Origin: Culex pipiens pallens
Taxonomy: Eukaryota > Arthropoda > Insecta > Diptera > Culicidae
NCBI RefSeq assembly: GCF_016801865.2
Contig: NC_068939.1
Location: forward strand, 61,386,269 to 61,450,268
Reading direction: 5' to 3'
Length of the DNA: 64,000 nucleotides
Positions 1 to 11,895 of the stretch are shown here, one piece after another; the first letter of the stretch is position 1; every line of letters begins with the position of its first letter. The translations under genes were made by a program, and so were the position numbers. Under the pieces are notes generated by a model that ran no database searches, had not been told where the DNA came from, and saw only the letters and a program-made list of their open reading frames with translations.

Positions 1-1254
1 CCTCCTCTCCTTATCCACGACTAGAGCCAAGGTATGCTCTGCTTTTTATGTACTAAGCTACAGATTAAAATATGTAAGGTAAAAACTGCTTTTTGGTCAG
101 GATTCTCACAAGAAAATATATCGTACCAAAAAAAAAAAAAAGTTTTTGATACACTAATAAATCTAAAATCCAGTATTATTTTAGTACATTTGTTGAGTTC
201 TTGAATATGAAGAAAAATCATAAGGCGAATTCCATATCTGACTTTTTGATCCATTACGTGAATAGAGTAGAGTAGATCCACTTATGACTTTTTTAGAAAC
301 ATGCAAATTTTGATCTTTCGAGCAAGTAGGAGCAAAATTTGCTATACACAGTCTGAAAGCACATTTATTTTCATGACAGAAAATGCATACGAGACATTGG
401 TCACACCCGTACAAAATTCTTCCTGAAGGGTTGAAATTCGAAAAAATCTTGAAAATTGTTAATCCTTACTTTCGTTTAAATAGCAAAAAAGGGGGAGGGG
501 TCAATCGAAATTCCAAGGACAGTAAAATTAACTTTCAAATACCTTTCGAATGCAGCCAGAAGAATGAAATTTGGTTTAAAACTGGCTGAGTTATGCAAGT
601 TTTAAGAAAAAATAATATTTGCGAATTTTGAAGTTTCAGCTACTACAAATAACAAAAATTGCTGCACTCTCAAAGCTGCCAAAAATTAAAATTTCATCCA
701 ATCTTGCTCAAAATTTGGGAAAGTGTTTTTGAAGATATGAGAAAAAATAGAAAAATACTAGCACAACTGAAATATAACTTTCATTTTTTGATTTTTGTCA
801 CACCTGGAACCACTGTGCGACGTCTTGCACTTTCGCGTGCAGTTTGGCTTGTATTTGCGTGTTAAAACTATTTTGCGTTTATGCGAAACAAAAGCAAACC
901 GAGTTGACGAACCGTCACTGCTTGAGATAGTTTTCACCTAAACTAAGCGGCGGAACAACTTATACATAACTTTAGCAATATTTGTAACATAAAGGAGGAG
1001 AGCAAATAATTCCATCAGGCATCTAATGTTGACTCATCTGCACTTAGATGCTTGATTACAGCTTCTTAAAAAGCGTTTTCAACTGAAACCAAATCGACGC
1101 TGACTTTTGAAATAGTGCTATGTCTCATGTAATGGTTTTTGACATGGTTATTTAATATTGAATCGTAGATATGTCCACCGAGCATAAAAAATTACACTTT
1201 GGCAGAAATTTGATCCGACAGGAGGAATCATGCGAGTTTGGACCATACAGAGAT
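1..1254. other. AT-rich intergenic sequence, no gene seen
   Basis: Only short frames are present. The patch at 800-860 (CCACTGTGCGACGTCTTGC) is GC-richer but shows nothing recognisable. Confidence 0.5.
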
Positions 1255-1378
1255 ACAGTCCGTACTCGTAATCCATTATTTTAGGTCATAGACCCAAATT
1301 CTGATTAAAATAAATTTTCGATATTCGATTATCCGAAGTTAATTTATTGTAAGGACTTCGGAGAATCAAGTACAGACT
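1255..1378. repeat. Decayed fragment of the CGATTATCCGAAG MITE family
   Basis: CAGTCCGTACTCGTAATCC and, about 100 bp on, GACTTCGGAGAATCAAGTACAGACT resemble the ends of the family at 38023. Internal ATTCGATTATCCGAAGTTAA is well kept. Confidence 0.5.
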
Positions 1379-2048
1379 TGTGTGTATCGAAATTCATGGT
1401 TTCGATACTTGGCATTCATTGACATTTCGACAGAATTGGTCACAATAGTGTCCAATAGTGTGTCCCAAAAAGAGGCGATGTGGCGAAAACCTTCGGGCTC
1501 ACTTGGATTTCGATAGGTTTTTGCCTCAGGAACAATGTTTTCATACAAAGTAAAAATCCCAAAAATCGTTTAGAACTCGCGATTTGCGATTTACTGAAAA
1601 ATGGTCTTTTATCATATAAAATTTCATATTTTGTTCTAAAAACTTAAAAATGCGTTCAAATCGCTCCGTATTTCACTTTTAATCATAGTTAGGATTCCTA
1701 CCAATAATGTTCTGTATTCATACTGATCCAAGAAGTCGTCATTTTTCAATGGCAGCACGTTAAAATTGAAAAAATGAAAACTTCTGCCTGAAATTTTTAC
1801 GAATCTCCCTCAAAAAAATGTTGACACCAAAACCTATACCATCATCTTGTAGGTAACAATTTTCTGAACGATTTTGCTTTTTTAGTAAAATAAAAATGTC
1901 AAATTTTCAAAATTCCCTATGGAAACTCAATTTAATCTTTGTATCAGCTACTGCCAGCATTTTATATGTTTCAAAACCTTTTGATTGTCTTATAACAGTA
2001 ATTTACACGCAAAATCTATAGTTTTCATTGATTGGACTATGTGACGTA

Positions 2049-2607
2049 CACAGCAAAAAATCCGATGGTAAAATCGCATGCAAAAGCATGCACATCACCT
2101 TTGTGAGAAAAAGCATGTAATATTGTATGAGAAAACGTGTACACAAAAAGCATGTACCGAAGAAAAAAAAATCAGGTCTGCTCACCCCAAAAATAACATC
2201 AATCCGGCGAGAGTCATATTCAGATTACCAAGTCCGCGCCCCAACCCACTCGGCTATCTCGCCGCTATGAAAATAGTTGGATCAATGCCAATGTAACAGT
2301 AGGTTTTCCGTACGTCGTATACTGTGTTAACTGCATACGATGTATGGGGAACCTACAGCTACATCAGTGAAGATCCATCTATTTTCATAGCGGTGAGATA
2401 GCCGAGTGGGTTGGGGCGCGGACTTGGTAATCTGAATATGACTCTCGCCGGATTGATGTTATTTTTGGGGTGAGCAGACCTGATTTTTTTTTTCTTCGGT
2501 ACATGCTTTTTGTGTACACGTTTTCTCATACAATATTACATGCTTTTTCTCACAAAGGTGATGTGCATGCTTTTGCATGCGATTTTACACATAAAATTTT
2601 TGCTGTG
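2049..2607. mobile_element. TA-flanked palindromic MITE (559 bp) with tRNA-like sequence in both arms
   Basis: Near-perfect inverted arms (2049-2283 and 2378-2607) begin with CACAGCAAAAA and lie between TA dinucleotides, as in Tc1/mariner-type insertions. Each arm contains GATAGCCGAGTGGGTTGGGG, which resembles the D-arm/A box of a Ser or Leu tRNA. A fragment of this motif recurs at about 27283-27322. The loop has its own smaller inverted repeat (GTAGGTT and AACCTAC). Confidence 0.75.
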
Positions 2608-4410
2608 TAAGCGCCATGAGTACAAAAAAAACATATTTTTAAAATTTAGATGGAAAGGGCTTTTTAATGAAAAAAAAAAGAATACTTACATCAATAAATA
2701 TGTTTTTGGTTTTCTATTAAACCCACATTTTTCAAAACCTGAGCAAAAAGTATGTCCATGAGAACAAAATAATCAGAACGTCTTCATTTTCCAATCATTT
2801 TTTGGCCTTTTCGGCAGGTTGCTAAAACGAAACCATAACAACATTTTTACCTAGGTATTTAAAAACGTGGGTTTTATAGAAAACCTAGATGTTAAATTAA
2901 AAGTTTGCAAAATTGTGTTTCCATAAGTTTTTTATATAATTTCCAAAGTTATATAAACTTTCATACTAAAAAGTTAGTAAACTTTATATCAGGGTGGCCA
3001 CCTCGGGAAAAAAACCGGGAAAACCGGGAAAACCCGGGAATTTTATCCACCGGGAGAAAACCGGGAAAAACTCGGGAATTTGACTGACAAACCGGGAAAA
3101 TATTTTTAATTTATTTAACATTTTACAAAAGCCTTTTAAATGTATTAAATATTTTGTTTTCCCAATTAGAATATTGTTCCTGTTATTCTTAATGAAGAAT
3201 TCGCGAACACTATGTTTGAATTAGTGCAATAGACTCATGCTTCTTTGCTATGGGTGTTTTTTTTATCTGTTGTATCCTATGATATTTTTATTTTGCGAAT
3301 TTGCCTTTTCAAATAAAGCAAATTGATTGCTCTACAGCATGGCTTTGGCGTTCTCTATTGCGAAATTCTCACTCGAAACAAGGTGTCCAAACAAAGGGCA
3401 ATTCACTTCTGATATTGCACCAATATGAAGCCAATATTGGAGTCGATACGGTATGCAGCCAAGGAATACTGCGCGAGTGTTATGCGCGTATGATATTCAC
3501 GCTGATATTTGGGTAGATATGACCTCAAATACGACGAATATGGGGTCTATATTGTCAATACAGTATGCAGACAATGAGAATATTATGTGCGTATGATACG
3601 CGTATGCAGTATACTCGAAGTGATTAACCCCTATTGTCCAAAGGCTTGAAACGGTGAGGCAATAAATATCTCTTGGTACACCTAAGCTCCCATCCTCCCC
3701 AGGATTTGAACTAACGACCATTGGATTGCTGCGTAGGCTCAACTCGGGGGGAAGCATGAACTTTAACCCTCTACAACCCAACCCCGCCTCTAGACGGGCT
3801 TCGATTTGAAAAATCGCCAAAAATCCATTTTTCAACCAATTTTTGATCTTCAAAAAGCACTGGAAAGAAGAACTCTTAAAATTTTAGAAAATTTCAGGGT
3901 TGGAAGTTTAACTTGTTTTATGTGACTTTGCCAATGTTTTTAAAAATGTCTTTTTTTTAGGGGTCAACTTAGGCTGTGTTTTTCACTAACATTTTCAATA
4001 TTTTCAGTAAAAAGAAGTACACCATATTCTTTTTTTAAGTCACCTTTTTTTAAACGATTCTCGATTTACGCAACTTTTTTTAAGTCACGACTTAAAATGA
4101 GAATGTCCATGACTTAAATTGAGAATATGACTTAAATTAAGAATCTTTGGGATTTTGTAATTTGTCGGAGAATTTTCATCATGTATCAATTGTATTTGGT
4201 TTAGTTATGTTATTAAAACATTTTAGCATGGTTTTGGAACACCTGGGATGTTCTAGTCCATCCGAAACTTCCGGAAATTTTGTGCAGCAGGCTAACCCAA
4301 GAAATAAGTTGAAACTTCAAAATTTTGACAACGGATCCTACCCAGAGTGCTTCAGTGAGTGCGGTAGGCTACAGTGCATTGTTGTAACAACTTATTGGGA
4401 TGATCTGGGA

Positions 4411-5870
4411 CATCCAAGGACTCCCTGGAGTTAAGATCTGTTGGTCTACCACCGTAACAAGCAAGAGGTCGACGGATTTTGACCCCGGAACATATCCGCA
4501 TAGCTTCAGTGAGCATGGTAGACTACTTTGCTGATGAGTAGGAATGTCCTGGGTCATCCAAGGACTCCCTGGAGTTAAGATCTGTGGGTCTACCACCGTA
4601 ACAAGCAAGAGGTCGACGGATTTTGACCCCGGAACATATCCGCATAGCTTCAGTGAGCATGGTAGACTACTTTGCTGATGAGTAGGAATGTCCTGGGTCA
4701 TCCAAGGACTCCCTGGAGTTAAGATCTGTTGGTCTACCACCGTAACAAGCAAGAGGTCGACGGATTTTGACCCCGGAACATATCCGCATAGCTTCAGTGA
4801 GCATGGTAGACTACTTTGCTGATGAGTAGGAATGTCCTGGGTCATCCAAGGACTCCCTGGAGTTAAGATCTGTTGGTCTACCACCGTAACAAGCAAGAGG
4901 TCGACGGATTTTGACTCCGGAATATAACCGCATAGCTTCAGTGAGTATGGTAGACTACTTTGCTGATGTTTAGGGATGTCCTGGGTCATCCAAGGACTCC
5001 CTGGAGTTAAGATCTGTGGGTTTACCACCGTAACAAGCAAGAGGTCGACGGATTTTGACCCCGGAACATATCCGCATAGCTTCAGTGAGCATGGTAGACT
5101 ACTTTGCTGATGAGTAGGGATGTCCTGGGTCATCCAAGGACTCCCTGGAGTTAAGATCTGTGGGTCTACCACCGTAACAAGCAAGAGGTCGACGGATTTT
5201 GACCCCAGAACATATCCGCATAGCTTCAGTGAGCATGGTAGACTACTTTGCTGATGAGTAGGAATGTCCTGGGTCATCCAAGGACTCCCTGGAGTTAAGA
5301 TCTGTGGGTCTACCACCGTAACAAGCAAGAGGTCGACGGATTTTGACCCCGGAACATATCCGCATAGCTTCAGTGAGCATGGTAGACTACTTTGCTGATG
5401 AGTAGGAATGTCCTGGGTCATCCAAGGACTCCCTGGAGTTAAGAACTGTTGGTCTACCACCGTAACAAGCAAGAGGTCGACGGATTTTGACTCCGGAATA
5501 TAACCGCATAGCTTCAGTGAGTATGGTAGACTACTTTGCTGATGTGTTGGGCTGACTTGGGTCATCCAAGGACTCTCTGGAGTTAAGAGCTGAGGGTCTA
5601 CCACCGTAACAAGCAAGATGTCGACGGATTTTGACCCCGGGACATACCCGCGTAGCTTCAGAGCGTATGGTAGACTACATTGCTGATGTTCTAGGATGTC
5701 CTGGGTCATCCAAGGACTCCCTGGAGTTAAGATCTGAGGGTCTACCGCCGTAACAAGTCAGAGGTCGACGGTTTTTGACCCCGGGACTCACTCGCATAGC
5801 TTCAGTGAGTATGATATACTAATTTGCTGATGTGTTGAGATGTTCTGGGTCATCCAAGGACTCCCTGGAG
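4411..5870 (-). repeat. Left array of 144-bp tandem repeats (about 10 units)
   Basis: The landmark CATCCAAGGACTC starts at 4411, 4555, 4699, 4843, 4987, 5131, 5275, 5419, 5563, 5707 and 5851, exactly 144 bp apart with no indels. Because 144 is 48 codons, one minus-strand frame (5709-4369) stays open across nine units and gives a 48-residue peptide repeat. Units near the centre of the palindrome are the most diverged. Confidence 0.95.
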
Positions 5871-5882
5871 ATATGATAGACC

Positions 5883-7650
5883 ACCAGATCTTAACTCCAG
5901 GGAGTCCTTGGATGACCCAAGTCAGCCCAACACATTACCAAAGTTGTCTACCATACGCTCTGTAGCTATGCCGGTAAGTCCCGGGGTCAAAATCCGTCGA
6001 CCTCTTGCTTGTTACGGTAGTAGACCCACAGATCTTAACTCCAGGGAGTCCTTGGATGACCCAGGATATCCCTACACATCAGCAAAGTAGTCTACCATAC
6101 TCACTGAAGCTATGCGGGTATATTCCGGAGTCAAAATCCGTCGACCTCTTACTTGTTACGGTGGTAGACCCACAGATCTTAACTCCAGGGAGTCCTTGGA
6201 TGACCCAGGACATTCCTACTCATCAGCAAAGTAGTCTACCATGCTCACTGAAGCAATGCGGTTATATTCCGGAGTCAAAATCCGTCGACCTCTTACTTGT
6301 TACGGTGGTAGACCCACAGATCTTAACTCCAGGGAGTCCTTGGATGACCCAGGACATCCCTACTCATCAGCAAAGTAGTCTACCATGCTCACTGAAGCTA
6401 TGCGGATATGTTCCGGGGTCAAAATCCGTCGACCTCTTGCTTGTTACGGTGGTAGACCCACAGATCTTAACTCCAGGGAGTCCTTGGATGACCCAGGACA
6501 TTCCTACTCATCAGCAAAGTAGTCTACCATGCTCACTGAAGCAATGCGGTTATATTCCGGAGTCAAAATCCGTCGACCTCTTACTTGTTACGGTGGTAGA
6601 CCCACAGATCTTAACTCCAGGGAGTCCTTGGATGACCCAGGATATCCCTACACATCAGCAAAGTAGTCTACCATACTCACTGAAGCTATGCGGGTATATT
6701 CCGGAGTCAAAATCCGTCGACCTCTTACTTGTTACGGTGGTAGACCCACAGATCTTAACTCCAGGGAGTCCTTGGATGATCCAGTACATCCCAACACATC
6801 AGCAAAGTAGTCTACCATACTCACTGAAGCTATGCGGGTATATTCCGGGGTCAAAATCCGTCGACCTCTTGCTTGTTACGGTGGTAGACCCACAGATCTT
6901 AACTCCAGGGAGTCCTTGGATGACCCAGGACATTCCTACTCATCAGCAAAGTAGTCTACCATGCTCACTGAAGCAATGCGGTTATATTCCGGAGTCAAAA
7001 TTCGTCGACCTCTTACTTGTTACGGTGGTAGACCCACAGATCTTAACTCCAGGGAGTCCTTGGATGATCCAGTACATCCCAACACATCAGCAAAGTAGTC
7101 TATCATACTCACTGAAGCTATGCGGGTATATTCCGGAGTCAAAATCCGTCGACCTCTTGCTTGTTACGGTGGTAGACCCACAGATCTTAACTCCAGGGAG
7201 TCCTTGGATGACCCAGGACATTCCTACTCATCAGCAAAGTAGTCTACCATGCTCACTGAAGCAATGCGGTTATATTCCGGAGTCAAAATCCGTCGACCTC
7301 TTACTTGTTACGGTGGTAGACCCACAGATCTTAACTCCAGGGAGTCCTTGGATGACCCAGGACATCCCTACACATCAGCAAAGTAGTCTACCATACTCAC
7401 TGAAGCTATGCGGGTATATTCCGGAGTCAAAATCCGTCGACCTCTTGCTTGTTACGGTGGTAAACCAACAGATCTTAACTCCAGGGAGTCCTTGGATGAC
7501 CCAGGACATTCCTACTCATCAGCAAAGTAGTCTACCATGCTCACTGAAGCTATGCGGATATGTTCCGTTGTCAAAATCCGTCGACCTCTTGCTTGTTACG
7601 GTGGTAGACCCACAGATCTTAACTCCAGGGAGTCCTTGGATGTCCCAGAT
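5883..7650 (+). repeat. Right array of 144-bp tandem repeats (about 12 units), inverted relative to the left array
   Basis: TCCTTGGATG recurs at 5905, 6049, 6193 and every 144 bp to 7633. Units alternate between a few subtypes (for example CTTACTTGTTACGG with AAGCAATGCGG, versus CTTGCTTGTTACGG with AAGCTATGCGG), which suggests amplification of multi-unit blocks. The plus frame 6005-7684 is open throughout and ends with the same residues (SQIIPISCYNNAL) as the minus frame of the left array. The open frame follows from the period and is not evidence of a protein. Confidence 0.95.
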
Positions 7651-8429
7651 CATCCCAATAAGTTGTTACAACAATGCACTGTAGCCTACCGCACTCACTG
7701 AAGCACTCTGGGTAGGATCCGTTGTCAAAATTTTGAAGTTTCAACTTGTTTTTTCGGTTAGCCTGCTGCACAAAATTTCCGGAAGTTTCGGATGGACTAG
7801 AACATCCCAGGTGTTCCAAAACCATGCTTAAATGTTTTTATAACATGACTAAACAAAATACTATTGATACATTTTGAAAATTCTCCGACAAATTACGAAA
7901 TCCCAAAGATTCTTAATTTAAGTCATATTCTCAATTTAAGTCATGGACATTCTTTTTTTAAACGATTCTCGAATTAAACACCCCCATTTCGTTGTGTAAA
8001 TCAAGAATATGGTGTATGCAGTAATTTTTGTAGTGTCCCAGACTATGCCTCTACGCATTTTTTGCAATTTAAATGATGATGGTGCGATTCTATAGCAGAA
8101 AATGTGAAAAACATGCAAAAAAAATGAAAAAGTGACTGTAAAAACATGAAAAAATTATATAGGCGAAATGTAATTATATTAGGTGGTAGAGTAGGCCAAA
8201 TACTACCAAAAACAAACATAAACTAAAAAAGATAAATGCAAATTAAAATACTAAAAATGAAACATGAAAAACATAAAACAAGAGAAGTAAAGTTTTTCGT
8301 AGAACAAAAGTTGCTCAAAATGATTTCCTATACACGGGAAAAATGAATATTTTCGAAAAAACAAATTTGGGCAGTAGAGGGTTAAGGTCCTTAGAAACAC
8401 GTGCACTTTGATTTTTTTTCAAAAATATT

Positions 8430-8692
8430 TAGACAGTGCCGAACGGTTTTTTCTCCAAAGTTTGTATGGAGAATTAGTGAGAATTAGTGTTACCGACCAG
8501 CAGCTCTACCCTACCGAGACAAATAACGACCTAACCTCTAGGTTAGGCCGGGACCAACATTTACTTCTCCATCTAACGGAAGGCTTGATCAGTAGATCTC
8601 GTCTCGAAAAATGCCACCAGGGACGACTGGAATCGAACCAAAGCCAACTGAGGTGAGAGGCAACCACTATGTCTCCGAACCCACATAAATGT
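8430..8692 (-). mobile_element. tRNA-derived SINE-like repeat, family 2
   Basis: The minus strand shows an A-box-like segment near 8672-8661 and a perfect B box GGTTCGATTCC (8639-8629). The body that follows (GGTGGCATTTTTCGAGACGAG, then CCTAACCTAGAGGTTAGG) is shared with 31085-31205. Head-body order and B box support a SINE. No target duplication was found. Confidence 0.6.
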
Positions 8693-10199
8693 ATGATAAG
8701 ATACAAGTTTTGCGATCAAATTGACGTATCATTCAAGTGTCAATAGAAAATTTACACAGCCGTATGATTTTTGAAGTCTTATTTTAATAAGTCTTCAATT
8801 CCATAAGTGCAATTTTAATATAAATTTTAACTTAAAAATAATAATATCATTGAGTTTTTGTTTGTAAATATTATTTTATTTGATAATACTTTAGATTCTC
8901 AACCAAACAAATTATTAAGGACAAATTGCAATGATTTTTTTTGAGTACTTATGTATGATTTTAAATGTCTGAAGTATTTAGTATGTACTTTAACAAAACA
9001 TTGGAAAAATATCTTTTTTTCTAAGTTTTTATTTTAAATGTCGTTTGAAATTAATGTAAAATTTTTAGATATTTTAAAAATACAATATTTCAAGAATTCA
9101 AGTATTTTTGAATCTAAATCGATAAAAAAAAAAAACCCGTTTTAAGGTACCGATTTTATAACATGTGTTTGGCACTTATATTGCACTGCTGCCAAAGTGT
9201 AATTATAAATTTTTGTTTGGACTAATGATGCAAACAGACTTTTTCGGTTAAAAAGAAAATATTCACATTATTTAAGCCAAACAAAAAAAATCAATTCAAT
9301 TCTATTCATGTTTATTTGTTGTACTAATCAGAATACAATATGCTTAACTTATTACAGGATGCAGAGTTTTGGTGATTCTTACAGCTACAAATTAATTCAG
9401 ATACAATCATTTGATGAAATAAATTTCGTAAATTTCGAATAAGCGAGAGCAGAAAAAACTTTCTAAAATAACTGCTACTATAAGAAAACTAAAAAATTAT
9501 TCACATAAATTGATAGTTCTTGGAAGAATCGTTTTTCTTGAATTTCCAAAACCTTTTTTCAAAGAAAATTTACGAGCCTTTACATAAATGTTGATAACAA
9601 TGAATTTTTACAAATCTTTTCTACAAAATTCATAAATTGTAAATGACATTTCCTGCTTTCTAATAATAATTTATGTTATTCTTAAAAACAAAAACGATTA
9701 TTTTTATTTTGAGTTTGTAAAATCTGTAGAGCATGATGATGAAAAATCCCAATCATTAGGGAAATTAGAGGTTTGAATTGGAAACAGATAAAAACGAACT
9801 TACTTTGCACTCAAGATATTTGAAAGCTTTCTTAAGGAATTCAAACTTTGAACCAAATGTATGCGTTCAAAAAGTATGTTGATACTAACGTTAGCATAAA
9901 AAACATTGTAATTTGATTTGAAAACATTTCGGAAAATTCCTTCTGGTCTCGGGAGAAAACCGGGGAAAAACCGGGAAATTGAAAATTTCCTATTTTTATT
10001 TTGTTAATCAGTCAATCATCAGCTTGCTTGGTTGCCATTAAAACAATTTTATGGATCCCAATCCTTAACCTACCAAACATACGAGAATGTTCAAACTACT
10101 GTTGGAAATAAATTGTGACGCAATATTCAAGAGCTTTAATCTTTGCTCAATGCTTCGACGAAAATAGATTCATAATTTAGCAGTTGAAACGCTTTCCCT

Positions 10200-10860
10200 G
10201 AAATCCGTTGCTTGGATCGCAGCGCCCTCGTAGATTAAAAGCGCCACTATAAGATATTTCTGTTTCCTCTTGGTTTCCTAAGGAATAAATCGTCTCGCCT
10301 ATTTAACCCGAAAGACGTCTCAACTTGAATTTCATTATGTCGTCCCACGTTTGCGGCGGACATAAACATCGTCTTGTCGTTGACAGCCCCGGTGTCGGTG
10401 CGAAGACGGCTTCGCAAATGAGGTGTCGGAGTTTTACGGCACTGAACTTGTAACTTTTCGCCCTTGTGCGTTAACAAGGTTCTAGGATTCTGTAGCCGGT
10501 CTACGGAAGCAGATTCGACACGGCGCATTGTCGTGAAAGTCGTTGAGCGAGTTTTTCCGGCGGAAGCTTATATAAAAACGAGACGGCATCACAGGTCCTG
10601 TCCTGTTGGCCTTCATAAATCTCCGGCAGCCGTAAAATTTGCGGGTCAGCCGCGTTGGGTCGACGTTGTTCGGTTTTCATCGAGGGGAAGAACCTTCCAA
10701 CAAGTGCCGCACGTAGAGTCGGTTAGCCGGTCGGCTCGAGAGTCCACTTGCACCGGAAGAAGCAGAAAACGGCGAAAGCAGATTTTATGGCCACATCAAG
10801 TACGCACGACTGCAAACAGCATTCAACCAGGGACTAACTCTCTGCTCTGATGGATGAACG
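10200..10860. other. GC-rich unique-looking block with a TATA-like site
   Basis: A 650-bp island of higher GC and many CpGs in AT-rich surroundings, without TIRs or repeats shared with the rest of the window. TTATATAAAA at about 10568 is followed about 25 nt on by CATCACAGG, a plausible core promoter on the plus strand. A plus-strand frame of about 125 codons spans it but shows no recognised domain. It could be a promoter, an exon of an unidentified gene or a diverged retroelement. Confidence 0.25.
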
Positions 10861-11221
10861 CAGGATGACGGAAGGAAAACTTTTGAAAAGTTGAGTCAAC
10901 ACCGCCTAGTGGCGATGACGAGTGCTGGCCTCCGTATTTCCATAACTCCGTTAGCAAAGGAGGTGAAACTGTGCCTTCGGGGGTGAAATAACTCAGTTGA
11001 AAGTTTCGTTTGGAATGGTGTCATTCTTTTTTGCGTCTGATTGCTCTTCATACATACGAGTGCAGTTTTTCTATGAAAATTACTCTGTCCTCATTTCAAC
11101 TGATGCGAATACTGTTTTGGTGCCCAAATTCTGCCAAGCTGCTGAATCATAATTAAGTTGTGAAAAGAAAATCTTTTGACAGTTTTTTCTTCCACATGAA
11201 CTTGCTATCATGTAATTATGC

Positions 11222-11612
11222 TCTATTTACCGCTTTGTTCTGCTCCATTGAAATTCTACTACGTCTTCATATTCAACATGCACGGCCTTCATTAAAAAAT
11301 CAACGAGCTTCTCGAACAAGGAAACAGGAAGTGCCACAAGGCCAACTTCAAAATTTGACCACGCAAGTTGCCCATCAATAATCAATTTCGCCGCCATCAA
11401 TAACATATCGCTATAACGCATCTACTTCCGGCATAACTTCCTCAGCATCGAAACCTGGAACGGAGCCGTTAATCGACCATGTGCTCATCGATGGTCGACA
11501 CTTCACGAACATGATTGATGTCAAAACCTGTTGACGCCCCTCCACTTGTGAAGGTACACAGCAGCGTTTTTGCTCAGCTGAAACAAAAGTTTGAAGTTTC
11601 AAGGGATACCTG
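11222..11612 (-). pseudogene. Unrecognised minus-strand coding-like fragment
   Basis: On the minus strand a TTTTGTTTCAG acceptor-like site precedes a frame (SAEQKRCCVPSQVEGRQQ and onward to EEVMPEVDAL, stop). A second frame opens just past that stop (RYSDMLLMAAKLIIDGQ onward to FQWSRTKR, stop). Together they could be one frameshifted coding fragment of about 130 codons. GC is above the local average. I do not recognise the product, and chance open frames are not excluded. Confidence 0.22.
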
Positions 11613-11895
11613 TTTTTATCTTTATCGAAAAAAGTTCTAATATGCATAATACATACTCATAATCAATTCTCAATGATTTCGCAGAGCGATTATTATTTGC
11701 AATCGAAAAGTATTGTTGTGAAATATGAAACGTTTGTCGTTATCATTTTTGGTTAAACCATTTATTTGGTTAAAGGTTTGATTGAAAGCTGCTAGGGAAA
11801 ATTATAGTATGTTTGGCAGGTTTTGCACTCACCCCTAACTCCGTCCAATTTGCTGATTTTCACTATTCAAACAACTTATTTTGCAAAACTATATA

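Larger units (their letters stand above)
4019..8015. mobile_element. Foldback-like palindrome of about 4.0 kb with internal tandem arrays
   Basis: Outer inverted repeats (ACACCATATTCTT with AAGAATATGGTGT, then matching arms around 4095-4420 and 7630-7950) flank two arrays of the same 144-bp monomer in opposite orientation, meeting at about 5883. Long inverted termini built from tandem repeats are the defining layout of Foldback (FB)-type elements. No gene for mobility is visible. Confidence 0.75.
3767..8381. mobile_element. TTAA-flanked element (piggyBac-like termini) containing the 144-bp foldback arrays
   Basis: The left end is TTAA|CCCTCTAC and the right end GTAGAGGG|TTAA, with TTAA at 3763-3766 and 8382-8385. 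TTAA targets and CCC-starting termini are the signature of the piggyBac superfamily. The 240-350 bp next to the termini are not each other's reverse complement beyond about 12 bp. No transposase frame is present. The interior (4019-8015) is a separate foldback structure, either nested or part of the same non-autonomous element. Confidence 0.6.
2993..9985. mobile_element. Old hAT-like element (copy A), interrupted by the foldback/TTAA insertion
   Basis: It starts with CAGGGTGGCCACC and a run of CGGGAAAA/CCGGGAAA motifs (2993-3110), nearly the same as the left end of the element at 59188. The segment about 8700-9985 matches the right part of that element (GGACAAATTGC-AATGA and TTCCTTCTGG-CTCGGGAGAAAACCGG), but the final TIR is lost. 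The sequence between includes the TTAA element and a SINE, both later insertions. Non-coding. Confidence 0.6.

Noticed and set aside
181..865. Several open frames of 60-80 codons at the left edge
   Set aside because: Short, AT-rich, without domains or splice support, and consistent with chance.
4411..7650. CRISPR-like array
   Set aside because: The 144-bp units are contiguous without unique spacers and lie in a eukaryotic transposon, so this is satellite-type repetition.
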